The notes: generated by a model from the sequence alone, not told the origin. A stretch of 64,000 bases of DNA from Evansella clarkii (GCF_002019695.1 NZ_KV917376.1:1931380-1995379); one strand, 5' to 3'. Positions 45,927-56,147 are shown, counted from the stretch's first letter. A program made the numbers and translations.

Positions 45927-48806
45927 ATGTCATTAGATAATATTGAAGTGAAGGGAGCCCGCTCCCATAATCTGAAAAATATAGATGTTACCATACCGAG
46001 AAATAAGCTTGTAGTTTTAACTGGTCTGTCCGGCTCGGGAAAATCGTCACTCGCGTTTGATACGATTTATGCTGAAGGGCAGCGAAGGTATGTAGAATCC
46101 TTATCTGCCTACGCCCGGCAGTTTTTAGGGCAGATGGACAAGCCGGATGTGGATTCCATCGAAGGGTTATCACCAGCCATATCCATTGACCAGAAAACAA
46201 CGAGCCGGAACCCTCGTTCCACCGTTGGTACTGTTACGGAGATTTATGATTACTTGCGTCTCTTGTATGCCCGTGTAGGCAGGCCGATATGCCCGATTCA
46301 TGGGGTGGAGATCAGCTCCCAGACAATCCAGCAGATGGTGGACCGGATGACAGCCTATCCGGAACGGACGAAAATGCAGATTCTCGCTCCGGTTGTTTCC
46401 GGAAGAAAAGGAACACATGCGAAAACCCTTGAAGACATTAAAAAGCAAGGGTATGTGAGAGTCCGGGTCGATGGCGAAATGAGGGAAGCAGCAGACGAAA
46501 TCGAGCTGGAAAAAAATAAAAAGCATTCTATCGAAATAGTTATCGACCGTATCGTCATTAAAGAAGGCATCGAATCCAGGCTGGCAGATTCTCTTGAAAC
46601 GGCCCTGGAACTGGCAGACGGCAGGGTAATTATCGATGTTATTGGAGAGGAGGAACTTCTATTCAGCCAGAAACATTCCTGTCCTCACTGTGGATTTTCT
46701 ATCGGGGAACTGGAACCACGGATGTTTTCTTTCAACAGCCCGTTCGGCGCTTGCCCGTCCTGTGACGGTCTCGGCTCAAAGCTGGAGGTGGATCTGGATC
46801 TTGTAGTCCCTGACTGGAGCAAATCTCTAAATGAACATGCGATTGCTCCCTGGGAGCCGACAAGTTCGCAATATTACCCGCAGCTGCTGAAAAGCGTCTG
46901 TGACCATTTTGGTATTGATATGGATGCTCCTCTGGAACAGCTGCCAAAGCATCAGGTGGAGAAAATTCTTCATGGGAGCACGGACGATAAGATTTATTTC
47001 CGTTATGAAAATGAATTTGGCCGTATACGGGAAAAACACATTTATTTTGAAGGCGTCGTAAAAAATATTGCCCGCAGGTATCATGAAACTGGATCTGACT
47101 ATATCCGGGAACAAATGGAAGGATATATGGCGGAAAAGCCTTGTCCAAATTGTAAAGGTAACAGGCTGAAAAAAGAGACTCTTGCTGTTAAAGTAGCTGA
47201 TAAGCATATTGGCGAAGCGACAAGGCTATCTATTAAGGAAGCGAAAGAGTTTTTCAGCACTCTTGAGCTTAGCGAAAAGGAAATGACGATTGCCAGAATG
47301 ATTCTCCGGGAGATTGAAGAGCGCCTCGGCTTCCTGATCAATGTGGGACTGGATTATCTTACGCTTTCCCGTTCTGCGGGAACGCTGTCTGGCGGTGAAG
47401 CGCAGCGAATCCGGCTTGCGACTCAGATTGGCTCTTCCCTTATGGGAGTTCTCTATATTCTTGATGAGCCGTCCATCGGTCTCCATCAGCGGGATAATAC
47501 GAGGCTCATTCGCACTCTTGAAAGAATGCGTGACCTTGGAAACACCCTGATTGTTGTAGAGCATGATGAGGATACAATGCTTGCTGCTGATCATCTCATT
47601 GATATCGGGCCAGGTGCTGGTGCTCATGGTGGAGAAATCAGTGCAGCTGGCACACCGGAAGAAATCTGTGAGGATCCTGATTCTCTGACTGGCCAGTATC
47701 TGTCCGGGAAAAAATTCATTCCTCTTCCAATGGAACGGCGAAAGCCTTCAGACAGAAAGATTTCAATTGTTGGGGCTCAGGAAAATAACCTGAAGAAAAC
47801 AAATGTGGATATTCCCCTTGGATTGATGGTTGCTGTTACAGGAGTTTCAGGGTCCGGGAAATCCACTCTCATAAACGATATTCTATATAAGTCACTTGCG
47901 CAAAAGCTTACTGTGGCAAAGGATAAGCCAGGTAAACACAAGAAAATATCCGGTATTGAACAACTCGATAAAGTAGTGGATATCGATCAGTCACCGATCG
48001 GAAGAACACCACGTTCAAATCCGGCCACATATACAGGTGTTTTCGACCATATCCGTGATGTGTTTGCAATGACTAACGAAGCGAAAATGCGAGGTTACAA
48101 AAAAGGCAGGTTCAGCTTTAATGTCAAAGGCGGACGCTGTGAAGCATGCCGCGGTGACGGGATTATTAAAATTGAAATGCATTTCCTCCCTGACGTATAT
48201 GTTCCATGTGAAGAGTGCCATGGAAAACGGTACAACAGGGAAACCCTTGAAGTGAAATATAAGGGGAAAAATATTGCGGACGTACTTGAGATGACAGTGG
48301 AAGAAGCACTTGAGTTTTTCGAGAATATTCCACGAATCAAGCGGAAAATCGAGACGTTATATGATGTGGGGCTTGGATATATTACACTTGGACAGCCTGC
48401 GACAACATTGTCTGGCGGAGAGGCGCAGCGTGTAAAGCTCGCGTCCCAGCTCCACCGCCGTTCAACAGGGAAAACATTATATATTCTTGATGAGCCGACA
48501 ACAGGCCTCCACGTTGCGGATATCGACCGCCTCTTAAAGGTATTGCAGCGTCTTGTTGAAAATGGTGATACTGTGCTGGTTATCGAGCATAATCTTGATG
48601 TTATTAAAACAGTCGACCATATCATCGACCTTGGCCCTGAGGGCGGGGACAAAGGCGGAACGCTCGTTGCTCAGGGAACTCCTGAAGAGGTGGCTGAAAC
48701 AAAAGGCTCATATACAGGGGAATATTTGAAACCGATCCTTGAAAGGGAACGAAAACGTATGGAAGAAAGAATGAAAGAACGGGAAAAAGTAGCCTCAAAT
48801 TCTTAA
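45927..48806 (+). CDS. uvrA: Excinuclease ABC subunit A
   Basis: UvrA finds DNA lesions and loads UvrB. The 959-residue protein has two ABC ATPase halves. The first has Walker [11 protein letters not shown] (32-41), a zinc finger CPHCGFSIG...CPSCDG (about 250-277) and signature [12 protein letters not shown]. The second has Walker [10 protein letters not shown], the zinc module CEACRGDG...CEECHG (about 735-760), a second [12 protein letters not shown] and [10 protein letters not shown]. The ATG at 45927 has GGGGAAGGGTG at 9 bp; a GTG at 45915 overlapping the uvrB stop is the alternative. Cotranscribed with uvrB. Confidence 0.96.
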   Translation: MSLDNIEVKGARSHNLKNIDVTIPRNKLVVLTGLSGSGKSSLAFDTIYAEGQRRYVESLSAYARQFLGQMDKPDVDSIEGLSPAISIDQKTTSRNPRSTVGTVTEIYDYLRLLYARVGRPICPIHGVEISSQTIQQMVDRMTAYPERTKMQILAPVVSGRKGTHAKTLEDIKKQGYVRVRVDGEMREAADEIELEKNKKHSIEIVIDRIVIKEGIESRLADSLETALELADGRVIIDVIGEEELLFSQKHSCPHCGFSIGELEPRMFSFNSPFGACPSCDGLGSKLEVDLDLVVPDWSKSLNEHAIAPWEPTSSQYYPQLLKSVCDHFGIDMDAPLEQLPKHQVEKILHGSTDDKIYFRYENEFGRIREKHIYFEGVVKNIARRYHETGSDYIREQMEGYMAEKPCPNCKGNRLKKETLAVKVADKHIGEATRLSIKEAKEFFSTLELSEKEMTIARMILREIEERLGFLINVGLDYLTLSRSAGTLSGGEAQRIRLATQIGSSLMGVLYILDEPSIGLHQRDNTRLIRTLERMRDLGNTLIVVEHDEDTMLAADHLIDIGPGAGAHGGEISAAGTPEEICEDPDSLTGQYLSGKKFIPLPMERRKPSDRKISIVGAQENNLKKTNVDIPLGLMVAVTGVSGSGKSTLINDILYKSLAQKLTVAKDKPGKHKKISGIEQLDKVVDIDQSPIGRTPRSNPATYTGVFDHIRDVFAMTNEAKMRGYKKGRFSFNVKGGRCEACRGDGIIKIEMHFLPDVYVPCEECHGKRYNRETLEVKYKGKNIADVLEMTVEEALEFFENIPRIKRKIETLYDVGLGYITLGQPATTLSGGEAQRVKLASQLHRRSTGKTLYILDEPTTGLHVADIDRLLKVLQRLVENGDTVLVIEHNLDVIKTVDHIIDLGPEGGDKGGTLVAQGTPEEVAETKGSYTGEYLKPILERERKRMEERMKEREKVASNS

Positions 48807-48811
48807 TACAG

Positions 48812-48850
48812 AAAAAGGCAGCGCAGAGTGTTTATGCGCTGCCTTTTCCT
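48812..48850 (+). terminator. Intrinsic terminator after uvrA
   Basis: AAAAAGGCAGCGC pairs with GCGCTGCCTTTT and a T-run follows. Confidence 0.85.
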
Positions 48851-48910
48851 TTTGCTGAAATAAACCGGCTGGATTTTTACGTTTGGATGAATTTCATATA
48901 TAGACTTTGT

Positions 48911-49064
48911 ATAAAGTGAACCTTCAATCAGTGGGGGGTATTCATCCCCCCCCCTGATTGTTAGTTGAACCAATCGGGATGTTAGCCTACGTTATCTCCC
49001 GCCTGAACATCTTCGCTTCCACTCCTGTTTTGAGGCGGGAGTTTTACGGACGGTTACATCGGGA
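48911..49064 (-). mobile_element. IS200/IS605-like MITE, copy 4 (inverted)
   Basis: On the minus strand this copy has border TTTAT, CCCGATGTAACCGTCCG, the long stem with CTCCCGCCT and AGGCGGGAG, the second hairpin (CAATCAGGGGGG, with one base changed) and the end TTCACTTTAT. It lies against a 75-bp repeat (49074-49148) that is also found before hisB. Confidence 0.65.
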
Positions 49065-49073
49065 TAAAAAAAC

Positions 49074-49148
49074 GAATCGAACAACAAAGTAACATTTAAG
49101 ATACTATTCGTATTAAAGATGAAAATTCTGAATCGTGAAATTGATTCA
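49074..49148. repeat. 75-bp dispersed repeat, copy 1 (upstream of yvlB)
   Basis: About 85 percent identical by eye to 59969-60044. Both start GAATCGAACAAC and end with TGAATC...GATTCA, an imperfect palindrome. Confidence 0.7.
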
Positions 49149-49243
49149 TTTAAATTAACACAAAAGTTTAACAATTCAAATCCTAACAGCGGAAGTTATT
49201 TTTGTTAAAATAAAAGGTGGAAGAAAGCTCCGGAATATAAAGT

Positions 49244-49269
49244 TGAAACTTTTTATCAGTTGAATCGTT
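49244..49269 (+). promoter_or_regulatory. Sigma-W (ECF) type promoter of yvlBCD
   Basis: TGAAAC (49244-49249), a 16-bp spacer and CGTT (49266-49269) match the ECF consensus TGAAAC-N16-CGTA except for one base. In B. subtilis the yvlABCD genes are part of the sigma-W cell-envelope stress regulon. Confidence 0.65.
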
Positions 49270-49359
49270 AAATCTTAGTAGAGTCATTATAAAACTGAAA
49301 ACAATGCAGAACGCATCTTAGCCATAACTTGATTATTATTATTATAAGGAGGAAGGATA

Positions 49360-50475
49360 ATGCAGGAAGAACGGAAAATGATACTTAAGATGATTGAGGA
49401 AGGAAAAATCTCGGCAGAGGAAGGTTTACAGCTGCTGAACGCATTAAAAGAAGATAAGCAGGAGGGACCGAAGCACGATTATACGAAGAATGCTGATCAT
49501 GGAGAAGGGTCTGTCTCCAGAGAAGTTGACTGGGAACAGGGTTCATCCTACAGACAAAAGTACAGGGAGAAATCTCCTTCTTTTGCAGCAAGATTCACAG
49601 AATTTATTGAAGATGCTGTGCAGAAAATTAAAGAGTTTGATCTGGACTTCAATTTTGGTTCTTCTGTGGAAATCCAGCATACTTTTCAGCACCGGGATGC
49701 AATAATTGAATACCTGGATGTATCGGTTGAAAACGGAAATATTACCTTAAAGCCTTGGGATGAAGAGGATATTCGGGTGGAATGTGCTGTCAAAGTATAT
49801 AAAGTAAGAGATACTGATGAAGCAAGACGCCTTTTCCTTGATGAAGTAGTCTTCGATGTAACAAACAACAGACTGCGCTTTATGTCCGGAAGAAAGACGA
49901 TGAAAGTGAACACCGTACTTTATGTTCCAAAAAAGGATCTGGAAAAAATCAAATTATATACTTTTAACGGAAAAATCAGCGGTGACAAAATCCCTGGCAA
50001 AAAATTCGAGGCGCAGACAGTAAACGGGCGTATTGGTTTTGAAGAAATTAATGCAGAAGAGGTCCGCCTGGAAACGGTTAACGGAACGATTTCTGTTGGA
50101 AAGCTTACCGCTGAGCATTGTGATACAAAGACGGTAAACGGAACGATTGCCATTACCGGAAACAGCAGGGAACTTGAAGCGGAAACGTTAAATGGAACCG
50201 TCAACTATACGCTTCTTGAGCCTGAGTCCAGTAAAGCCTATATAAAAACTACAACAGGAAGCGTTATGATCCATGTCCCTGAAGATGTAAAAACAGAAGG
50301 GGAGCTGAAATCAACCGTAGGCGGCATTCACTGCGATCTGCCTCAGCTCACTGTAATAGAAGAGAAGAAAGAATTTGCCAGCAAAAGTATGGCGTTTCTG
50401 GCAAATAAAAATGGGGAAAGATCATTCTATATAGAGGCAGAAGCAACGACAGGATCAATCACAGTACGAAATTAA
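49360..50475 (+). CDS. yvlB: YvlB-like DUF4097 envelope-stress protein
   Basis: The 371-residue protein has an N-terminal SHOCT-like helix pair (KMILKMIEEGKISAEEGLQLLNAL), a charged linker and a DUF4097 beta-solenoid domain (about 105-371). Repeats TVNGRIGFE, TVNGTISVG, TVNGTIAIT and TLNGTVNYT are visible. It has no signal peptide or membrane segment. The B. subtilis homologue has similar length (about 365) and lies in the sigma-W controlled yvl operon; its function is unknown. The ATG follows AGGAGGAAGG. It precedes yvlC and yvlD in a likely operon. Confidence 0.9.
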   Translation: MQEERKMILKMIEEGKISAEEGLQLLNALKEDKQEGPKHDYTKNADHGEGSVSREVDWEQGSSYRQKYREKSPSFAARFTEFIEDAVQKIKEFDLDFNFGSSVEIQHTFQHRDAIIEYLDVSVENGNITLKPWDEEDIRVECAVKVYKVRDTDEARRLFLDEVVFDVTNNRLRFMSGRKTMKVNTVLYVPKKDLEKIKLYTFNGKISGDKIPGKKFEAQTVNGRIGFEEINAEEVRLETVNGTISVGKLTAEHCDTKTVNGTIAITGNSRELEAETLNGTVNYTLLEPESSKAYIKTTTGSVMIHVPEDVKTEGELKSTVGGIHCDLPQLTVIEEKKEFASKSMAFLANKNGERSFYIEAEATTGSITVRN

Positions 50476-50539
50476 AAACAGGTTGCGGAACAATCAGCGA
50501 AAAATATGCAGTCAAGATGAGGTAAAGGAGAGTGGTCTC

Positions 50540-50737
50540 ATGAAACGTCTATACAGAACAACAGATGACCGGAAGATAGCGGGAGTTTGCGGTGGTCTGG
50601 GAAAGTATTTTAATATTGACCCTACCGTAATAAGGATTCTGGCACTGGTCCTTCTTATTGTATCTTTCGGAACAGCCGTACTTGCGTACTTAATCGGTGT
50701 GTTCGTCATCCCTAATGAAACGGAAGCGGGAAGATAA
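50540..50737 (+). CDS. yvlC: PspC-domain membrane protein YvlC
   Basis: The 65-residue protein is a single PspC domain (RLYRTTDDRKIAGVCGGLGK, then one hydrophobic segment at about 28-55). PspC proteins act in membrane-stress responses; YvlC belongs to the sigma-W set in B. subtilis. The start is the ATG at 50540, with AAAGGAG 9 bp before it. The next gene begins directly after its stop codon. Confidence 0.92.
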   Translation: MKRLYRTTDDRKIAGVCGGLGKYFNIDPTVIRILALVLLIVSFGTAVLAYLIGVFVIPNETEAGR

Positions 50738-51094
50738 ATGGGCTGGCTCATCCAGATTATTGTAAACGCAGTAGTGTTACTAATAATCGCTAATTTTTTC
50801 GCTGGGTTTGAAGTAGCAGGGTTTGGAGCAGCTATTCTGGCAAGTTTCATTTTAGCTGTCGTTAACCTCATTGTGAAACCGATTCTTGTAGTGCTGACAC
50901 TGCCAGTAACAATTATTACTTTAGGCCTGTTCATGTTTGTCATTAATGCGGTCACATTAATGATTACGGCATGGGTAATGGGCGGAAGTTTTGTGATTGA
51001 CGGCTTCGGCATAGCTCTTCTGGCAGCAATCATTTTTGCTCTCCTTAGTGCGCTTATCCACTCCTTTATTGTGGACCCGATTACAAAACGGTAA
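50738..51094 (+). CDS. yvlD: YvlD, phage-holin-4-like membrane protein
   Basis: The 118-residue protein with four transmembrane segments (about 5-25, 28-50, 55-78, 88-110) is in the Phage_holin_4_2/DUF360 family, recognised from FILAVVNLIVKPILVVLTLP. The exact role is unknown; in B. subtilis it belongs to the sigma-W regulon. The ATG begins immediately after the yvlC stop without a gap, so translation is coupled. A strong terminator follows. Confidence 0.9.
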   Translation: MGWLIQIIVNAVVLLIIANFFAGFEVAGFGAAILASFILAVVNLIVKPILVVLTLPVTIITLGLFMFVINAVTLMITAWVMGGSFVIDGFGIALLAAIIFALLSALIHSFIVDPITKR

Positions 51095-51109
51095 GAGTAA
51101 TTATATACA

Positions 51110-51141
51110 ACAGGCCTGGTCATGAACCAGGCCTGTTTTTT
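51110..51141 (+). terminator. Intrinsic terminator after yvlD
   Basis: ACAGGCCTGGT pairs with ACCAGGCCTGT across CATGA and is followed by six T. Confidence 0.88.
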
Positions 51142-51345
51142 GATGCCCGTAAATAACTGATTGTATTTGTTCTGTCTGTTAGAAAGAGTGTGATAAAATA
51201 AGAAAAGCTTTTATTGAGACAGGCCGGGCTTCTTTGATGCCATATATTTTATATGCCTGGGGAAAATACAATGTAAACTATGAAGGACAATTAACCGGTT
51301 TTTTTATCAGCCGTACAGAGGATAAAATCTTAAGGAGGAAAAAAT

Positions 51346-52284
51346 ATGGCGAAAATTACTGCAAGACAGCTTATGGAAGAATTCAACCTTGAATTGCTTA
51401 ATAAAGGGCAGGATGTTGCTTTCCGCCCGGTCGTGACGAGTGATATCAGCCGCCCGGGGATGGAAATGGCTGGATATTTTACATACTATCCTGCTAAGCG
51501 GATTCAGCTCCTTGGTAAAACAGAAATGACGTTTTTTTCTGAGCTTTCCAAAGAGGAAAAGGTGGACCGGATGGAAAGGCTTTGTACATACGATACACCT
51601 GGGATTATCCTGTCCCGCAGCATGGAGGCTCCGCCAGAGCTGATTGCAGCTGCTAATAGAGTAGGAGTCCCTGTCTTTAGTTCGTCAGTAACAACAACAC
51701 GCCTCAGCTCCCAAATCACAAACTACCTGGAAAGCCAGCTTGCCCCGATGACGGCAGTACACGGTGTACTTGTAGATATTTATGGAGTCGGTGTGCTGAT
51801 TACTGGCTCCAGCGGAGTAGGTAAAAGTGAAACAGCTCTGGACCTTGTTCGCCGTGGCCACAGGCTTGTCGCTGATGACTCGGTTGAGATAAAAGAGGAA
51901 CATGAAGGGGTGCTTGTTGGCCGTTCCCCTGATCTGATTAAACATCTCCTGGAAATCCGAGGGCTGGGGATTATCAACGTAATGACCTTGTTTGGGGCAG
52001 GTTCGGTCCGTAATTTTAAACGAATCGGCCTGGGGATTCATCTTGAACTCTGGGATCAGAAAAAACAATATGACAGACTGGGGCTTGATGAAGATACAGT
52101 AAAGATTTTTAATACCGACCTTCCGAAGGTGACTATTCCTGTGCGTCCAGGAAGAAACCTGGCAGTTATCATCGAAGTAGCGGCTATGAACTTCCGGCTG
52201 AAACGAATGGGGATCAATGCTGCCCAGCAGTTTACAGACCAGCTTGCGGGAGTAATTGAAGATGGAGACAAAGAAGAGTTTTAA
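51346..52284 (+). CDS. hprK: HPr kinase/phosphorylase
   Basis: HprK phosphorylates Ser46 of HPr and so drives CcpA-dependent carbon catabolite control. The 312-residue protein has the N-terminal domain (1-130), His139 ([12 protein letters not shown]), Walker A GSSGVGKS (154-161), the region DDSVEIK, and the HPrK signature [16 protein letters not shown] (about 203-218). A good AAGGAGG site precedes the ATG. Synteny with lgt and ppaX downstream is as in B. subtilis, where hprK-lgt-yvoD-ppaX form one operon. Confidence 0.95.
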   Translation: MAKITARQLMEEFNLELLNKGQDVAFRPVVTSDISRPGMEMAGYFTYYPAKRIQLLGKTEMTFFSELSKEEKVDRMERLCTYDTPGIILSRSMEAPPELIAAANRVGVPVFSSSVTTTRLSSQITNYLESQLAPMTAVHGVLVDIYGVGVLITGSSGVGKSETALDLVRRGHRLVADDSVEIKEEHEGVLVGRSPDLIKHLLEIRGLGIINVMTLFGAGSVRNFKRIGLGIHLELWDQKKQYDRLGLDEDTVKIFNTDLPKVTIPVRPGRNLAVIIEVAAMNFRLKRMGINAAQQFTDQLAGVIEDGDKEEF

Positions 52285-52463
52285 AGCATGCGCCGGTTCT
52301 GTGGTATTTTCCTGGACCGGTGTATGTTCGCTTTTCCTGTCCCCGACCAGTAATATATGATAAATTGAAACAGTAGTTTGTTTGTTAATTCGGTACTAAG
52401 AGAGTAAAAAAGCGGGAGTGATTTATAATTATCCAGCCGCTGAAAAAATGAGGTGTAGGTTGA

Positions 52464-53363
52464 ATGACAGCAACAATACAGCCACTTAATCCGGTGGCAT
52501 TTGAAATTGGCCCTCTTACCGTATACTGGTATGGTCTGCTGATTGGTTTAGGGGCTTTTTTAGGATATCTATTAGTAAACCATGAAGCGAAAAAACGAGG
52601 GCTTCCGAAAGACACATTTGCCGATTTATTGTTATATGCTATTCCTGCTGCCATTATCGGAGCTCGTCTTTATTATGTTATTTTCCGATGGGAACATTTT
52701 GCAGATGATCCTATGCGTATTTTCGCTATATGGGAAGGCGGTCTCGCTATCCATGGCGGACTCATTGCTGCAATCATAACAGCTCTAATTTTTACGAGAA
52801 AAAGAGGGTTATCTTTCTGGAAAGTTGTCGATATCGCAGCCCCTGGGATACTGGTGGGCCAGGCGGTAGGCCGCTGGGGTAACTTCATGAACCAGGAAGT
52901 GTATGGCGGGGAAGTTTCACGAAGTTTTCTTGAGAGCCTGATGCTCCCTGAGTTTATTATCAACCAGATGTACATTAACGGGGCATACCATCACCCTACG
53001 TTCTTGTATGAATCACTCTGGAATGTTCTTGGAATTATCGTCCTGCTCCTTCTTCGCCGTGTAAATCTGCGCAGAGGGGAAATGTTTATCACATATGCCA
53101 TCTGGTATTCTGTTGGAAGATTTATCATTGAAGGAATACGTACTGATTATCTGCTAATCTTTGGTTTCCTGAAAACAGCGCAGGTCGTTTCGGTTCTGAC
53201 AATCATCGGCGGTATTATTCTGATCATTTACCGCAGAAGAACAGGGCTGGCTGATAAACGTTATTTAGACGATGACGAGCCTGACGTTAAATCAGGCGTG
53301 AGCGGGAAGAAAGGGACTGGAAAAGGTAAAAACACTACGTCTGGAAAAAAGAAGAGAAAATAA
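52464..53363 (+). CDS. lgt: Prolipoprotein diacylglyceryl transferase
   Basis: Lgt adds diacylglycerol to the lipobox Cys of prolipoproteins, such as the CccB precursor encoded in this window. The 299-residue integral membrane enzyme has seven or so transmembrane segments and the family blocks [12 protein letters not shown] (with the essential His) and [14 protein letters not shown], including Arg, Asn and Glu of the active site. The last 30 residues are a Lys/Gly-rich tail ([11 protein letters not shown] and following). The gene lies 179 bp after hprK. Confidence 0.95.
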   Translation: MTATIQPLNPVAFEIGPLTVYWYGLLIGLGAFLGYLLVNHEAKKRGLPKDTFADLLLYAIPAAIIGARLYYVIFRWEHFADDPMRIFAIWEGGLAIHGGLIAAIITALIFTRKRGLSFWKVVDIAAPGILVGQAVGRWGNFMNQEVYGGEVSRSFLESLMLPEFIINQMYINGAYHHPTFLYESLWNVLGIIVLLLLRRVNLRRGEMFITYAIWYSVGRFIIEGIRTDYLLIFGFLKTAQVVSVLTIIGGIILIIYRRRTGLADKRYLDDDEPDVKSGVSGKKGTGKGKNTTSGKKKRK

Positions 53364-53530
53364 TAATATGGGAAGCTTAAACCGTATCAGCTAAGGCATC
53401 CAGCCTTATGCCTGCGGAAAGGTGTTTCTTAATAAGGCTGTGTCTCGGTTGAAGTCCTTGACGCGGCCTTTTTTTTCGCAAATAATGACTAGTATGGGTT
53501 AAATTGAAGGCAGAGGTGGGAGTTGTATTG

Positions 53531-54490
53531 GTGAACACTTTAAAACAAGGATTGAAGGTTGGTCTTCAGACCACCTGGACGCTCGGTAAAATAATTTTCC
53601 CAATCACACTCATAGTGACGATAATCGGCTATACCCCTCTGATGGATTGGCTGACAACACTTCTGTCACCATTAATGGGTTTTATCGGCTTAAGTGGAGA
53701 AGCTGCAATTCCGTTAGTGTTAGGGAATATATTAAACTTATACGCTGCTATTGGCGCAATGCTTACGATGGACCTTACAGTAAAAGAAGTTTTTATTCTG
53801 GCAGTCATGCTGTCTTTTTCTCATAATCTCATCGTTGAATCCGCGGTTGCCAAGCAGGTTGGAGTAAAAATCTGGATTATGGTAGTCGTCCGGATCGGAC
53901 TCGCATTGTTTGCTGCCTGGGCCATTAATTTGTTCTGGCAGGGCGGTGGGGAAAGAGCCCAGTACGGATTTGTCCCCGCGGCAGGGGATGAAGCGGTGGC
54001 TGGCTGGGGAGCGATTGTTCTTCAGGGAGTGGAAAGCGCGTTCTTCGGAATCGTTCAGCTAGCAGTGATCGTTATTCCGATTATGATTTTCATCCAGATT
54101 ATGAAGGACTTAAAATGGCTGGACGTTTTTTCGAAGTGGATGTCGCCTTTCACACGTGTACTCGGAATAAAAGAAAATACTTCAACAACACTTGCGGCAG
54201 GGCTTGTATTCGGCCTGGCTTATGGTGCAGGTGTCATGATTCAGGCAGTGAAAGAAGATGGAGTGAGCAAAAAGGATCTTTATCTTGTGATGATATTTCT
54301 TGTTGCCTGCCATGCGGTGATTGAGGATACATTACTGTTTGCGCCGCTGGGTATACCATTATGGCCTCTGCTGCTGATCAGGCTCGTAACAGCCATTGTG
54401 CTCACGATTGCAGTCGCAGTTATCTGGAACCGGCTGGAGAAAAAACAAGAAGCAAGAGACAGCAGCTGGAATACAGGCACCGGAGGTTAA
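53531..54490 (+). CDS. yvoD: Nucleoside-recognition (Gate) domain membrane protein YvoD
   Basis: The protein of about 319 residues has eight or so transmembrane segments and two Gate/nucleoside-recognition repeats, related to SpmA/SpmB-type spore maturation proteins. No substrate is known. The start is uncertain: GAGGTGGG at 53513-53520 is best spaced for TTG 53528 or GTG 53531, and the frame is open from TTG 53504. It follows lgt as in B. subtilis. A spacer full of REP-like palindromes separates it from ppaX. Confidence 0.8.
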   Translation: MNTLKQGLKVGLQTTWTLGKIIFPITLIVTIIGYTPLMDWLTTLLSPLMGFIGLSGEAAIPLVLGNILNLYAAIGAMLTMDLTVKEVFILAVMLSFSHNLIVESAVAKQVGVKIWIMVVVRIGLALFAAWAINLFWQGGGERAQYGFVPAAGDEAVAGWGAIVLQGVESAFFGIVQLAVIVIPIMIFIQIMKDLKWLDVFSKWMSPFTRVLGIKENTSTTLAAGLVFGLAYGAGVMIQAVKEDGVSKKDLYLVMIFLVACHAVIEDTLLFAPLGIPLWPLLLIRLVTAIVLTIAVAVIWNRLEKKQEARDSSWNTGTGG

Positions 54491-54507
54491 AATCGGGAGT
54501 TATAAAT

Positions 54508-54583
54508 CGAGGGTCTGGCCCCTCACAATTTTGTGACAGTTCAGGGGCCGTGACAGTTCAGGGGCCAGACCCCGCACAATTTT
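54508..54583. repeat. REP-like palindrome cluster 5 (head-to-head pair)
   Basis: A forward unit (GAGGGTCTGGCCCC then TCACAATTTTGTG) is followed by TTCAGGGGCC twice, then by a reverse unit GGGGCCAGACCCCGCACAATT. Two opposed copies in one spacer resemble the paired arrangement known for REP sequences (BIMEs). Confidence 0.7.
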
Positions 54584-54659
54584 ATGTAAATATATGAGTA
54601 ATTATTGACTTTGCCACGAAAATGGACACAACCTTGCGTATTGCAGAAAAGGGAGATGA

Positions 54660-55361
54660 ATGATTTTGAGTAAAAGCAAAGATTTACGAAGAACTGAAAT
54701 AAATAATATAGATACAATTTTGTTTGACCTGGACGGCACGCTCATAAACACAATTGAGCTGATCGTCGCTTCGTTCCTTCATACGATGGAGACGTATTAT
54801 CCAGGTAAATACAAACGGGAAGATATTGTTTCTTTTATAGGGCCCCCACTATCGGAAACGTTTAATAACCTGGATCCGGACAGGGTAGAAGAAATGACAA
54901 ATACATACCGCACATTTAACCATGCAAAGCACGATGACCTTGTGGAAGAGTACGAGGGAGTCAAGGAAACCCTTGAGGTTCTTCACAAAGAAGGGTTTAA
55001 AATGGCTATCGTTACAACGAAGAGAAGGGATACAGCCATCAGGGGCCTTCAGCTGAAAAAGCTCGACCACTTTTTTGACGTAATTGTATCACTTGACGAA
55101 GTAACGAATTATAAACCACATCCTGAGCCGCTGCAGATGGCAATGGAGGCTCTTGGCTCGGTCCCGGAAAAAACCATGATGATTGGCGACAGTCAGCATG
55201 ACATTCTGGGAGGAAAAAATGCAGGCACGAAAACCGCAGGTGTAGGCTGGAGTATTAAAGGCCAGGAATTCTTATCCACCTTTGAGCCTGATGTAATGCT
55301 TGGAAAGATGCCTGAACTGCTTGACTATCTTGGTCTTGAGATGGAAAAGAGCGCAGAGTAA
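54660..55361 (+). CDS. ppaX: Pyrophosphatase PpaX (HAD family)
   Basis: PpaX hydrolyses the pyrophosphate that HprK releases when it dephosphorylates HPr. The 233-residue HAD-superfamily protein has motif I FDLDGTLINT (with catalytic Asp pair), motif II VTTKRRD, motif III lysine in YKPHPEP and motif IV GDSQHDILGGKNAG. It is slightly longer at the N-terminus than B. subtilis PpaX (216). The ATG at 54660 lies 4 bp after GGGAG; TTG 54666 would be a better spacing. Its position downstream of hprK-lgt-yvoD supports the identification. Confidence 0.88.
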   Translation: MILSKSKDLRRTEINNIDTILFDLDGTLINTIELIVASFLHTMETYYPGKYKREDIVSFIGPPLSETFNNLDPDRVEEMTNTYRTFNHAKHDDLVEEYEGVKETLEVLHKEGFKMAIVTTKRRDTAIRGLQLKKLDHFFDVIVSLDEVTNYKPHPEPLQMAMEALGSVPEKTMMIGDSQHDILGGKNAGTKTAGVGWSIKGQEFLSTFEPDVMLGKMPELLDYLGLEMEKSAE

Positions 55362-55402
55362 GTTTAATTTTTGAAGGTTAGTTGATTAATGTACTTAATT
55401 CA

Positions 55403-55523
55403 CTGTTCAATCGGCGAAAACCGTGGTTCAATGAACGAAATATGGGATTCAATTAGCGAACTGAGGTTCAATGAACGAAATATGGGGTTCAATCGGCGAA
55501 ATTCAAGGTTCAATCAACGATCT
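55403..55523 (-). repeat. Phased 21-bp intergenic array E (core GGTTCAAT-N4-CGAAA)
   Basis: Six cores start with TTC at 55406, 55427, 55448, 55467, 55488 and 55509, giving steps of 21, 21, 19, 21 and 21 bp. The core is TTC-AAT-N4-GAA. On the minus strand it reads TTTCGTTCATTGAAC or TTTCGCCGATTGAAC. The first of these 15-mers also occurs in array D, 41 kb away. The array lies between ppaX and yvoF. Confidence 0.88.
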
Positions 55524-55573
55524 CCGTTTTTAAAAGCAGATACTCTGCGAAATGAATTGAGGTGCAAAGGCTC

Positions 55574-56125
55574 ATGAGAAGAACGACCCGATATGAGGTG
55601 GAAGAAGCGAATTCGCTGTGGCAGATATATAAAACAGTGCCCTTCTGGAAAGTCGTCAGGAATTTTGTCGTTATCCAGACTGCCCGTTACACTCCTTTTT
55701 TGCCGGTAAAAAACTGGCTTTATAAAACGTTTCTTGGAATGGAAGTGGGAAATAAAACGGCGGTTGCGTTAATGGTTATGATGGACACGATGTTTCCGGA
55801 AAAAATTAAGATCGGGGAAAACTCAGTAATTGGCTACAATACGACGATTCTTGCTCATGAGTATCTGATTAAAGAGTACCGCCTCGGAGATGTGAATATA
55901 GGAAACAATGTTTTGATAGGAGCTAATTCCACCATTCTTCCTGGCGTTGAAATTGGCGATGGGGCAATCGTGTCTGCAGCAACACTGGTACATAAAGATG
56001 TGCCTGCGGGAGCATTCGTGGGCGGCAACCCGATGCGGATAATAAGGACAAAGGAAGAACTTGAAGGAAGTATTCAGGCAGATACGGAGCAGGTGGGAAA
56101 TCACGCCCCTCAGGAGAAAAGATAG
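55574..56125 (+). CDS. yvoF: Hexapeptide-repeat acyltransferase YvoF
   Basis: The protein of about 183 residues is a left-handed beta-helix acetyltransferase. Hexapeptide repeats run from about 90 to 165 (IKIGENSVIGYNTTI, VNIGNNVLIGANSTI, VEIGDGAIVSAATLV), with the conserved GGNPMRIIR end. The N-terminal 60 residues contain aromatic helices. It resembles maltose/galactoside O-acetyltransferases, but the substrate is unknown. The start is ATG 55574 or GTG 55562. It lies between ppaX and hisZ as in B. subtilis. Confidence 0.87.
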   Translation: MRRTTRYEVEEANSLWQIYKTVPFWKVVRNFVVIQTARYTPFLPVKNWLYKTFLGMEVGNKTAVALMVMMDTMFPEKIKIGENSVIGYNTTILAHEYLIKEYRLGDVNIGNNVLIGANSTILPGVEIGDGAIVSAATLVHKDVPAGAFVGGNPMRIIRTKEELEGSIQADTEQVGNHAPQEKR

Positions 56126-56147
56126 TCTCTTGAGGGGTGTTTTTTAT
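56103..56147 (+). terminator. Intrinsic terminator of yvoF, overlapping its last codons
   Basis: ACGCCCCTCAGGAGA pairs with TCTCTTGAGGGGTGT (few mismatches) and is followed by six T. The left arm lies inside the coding end. Confidence 0.75.
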
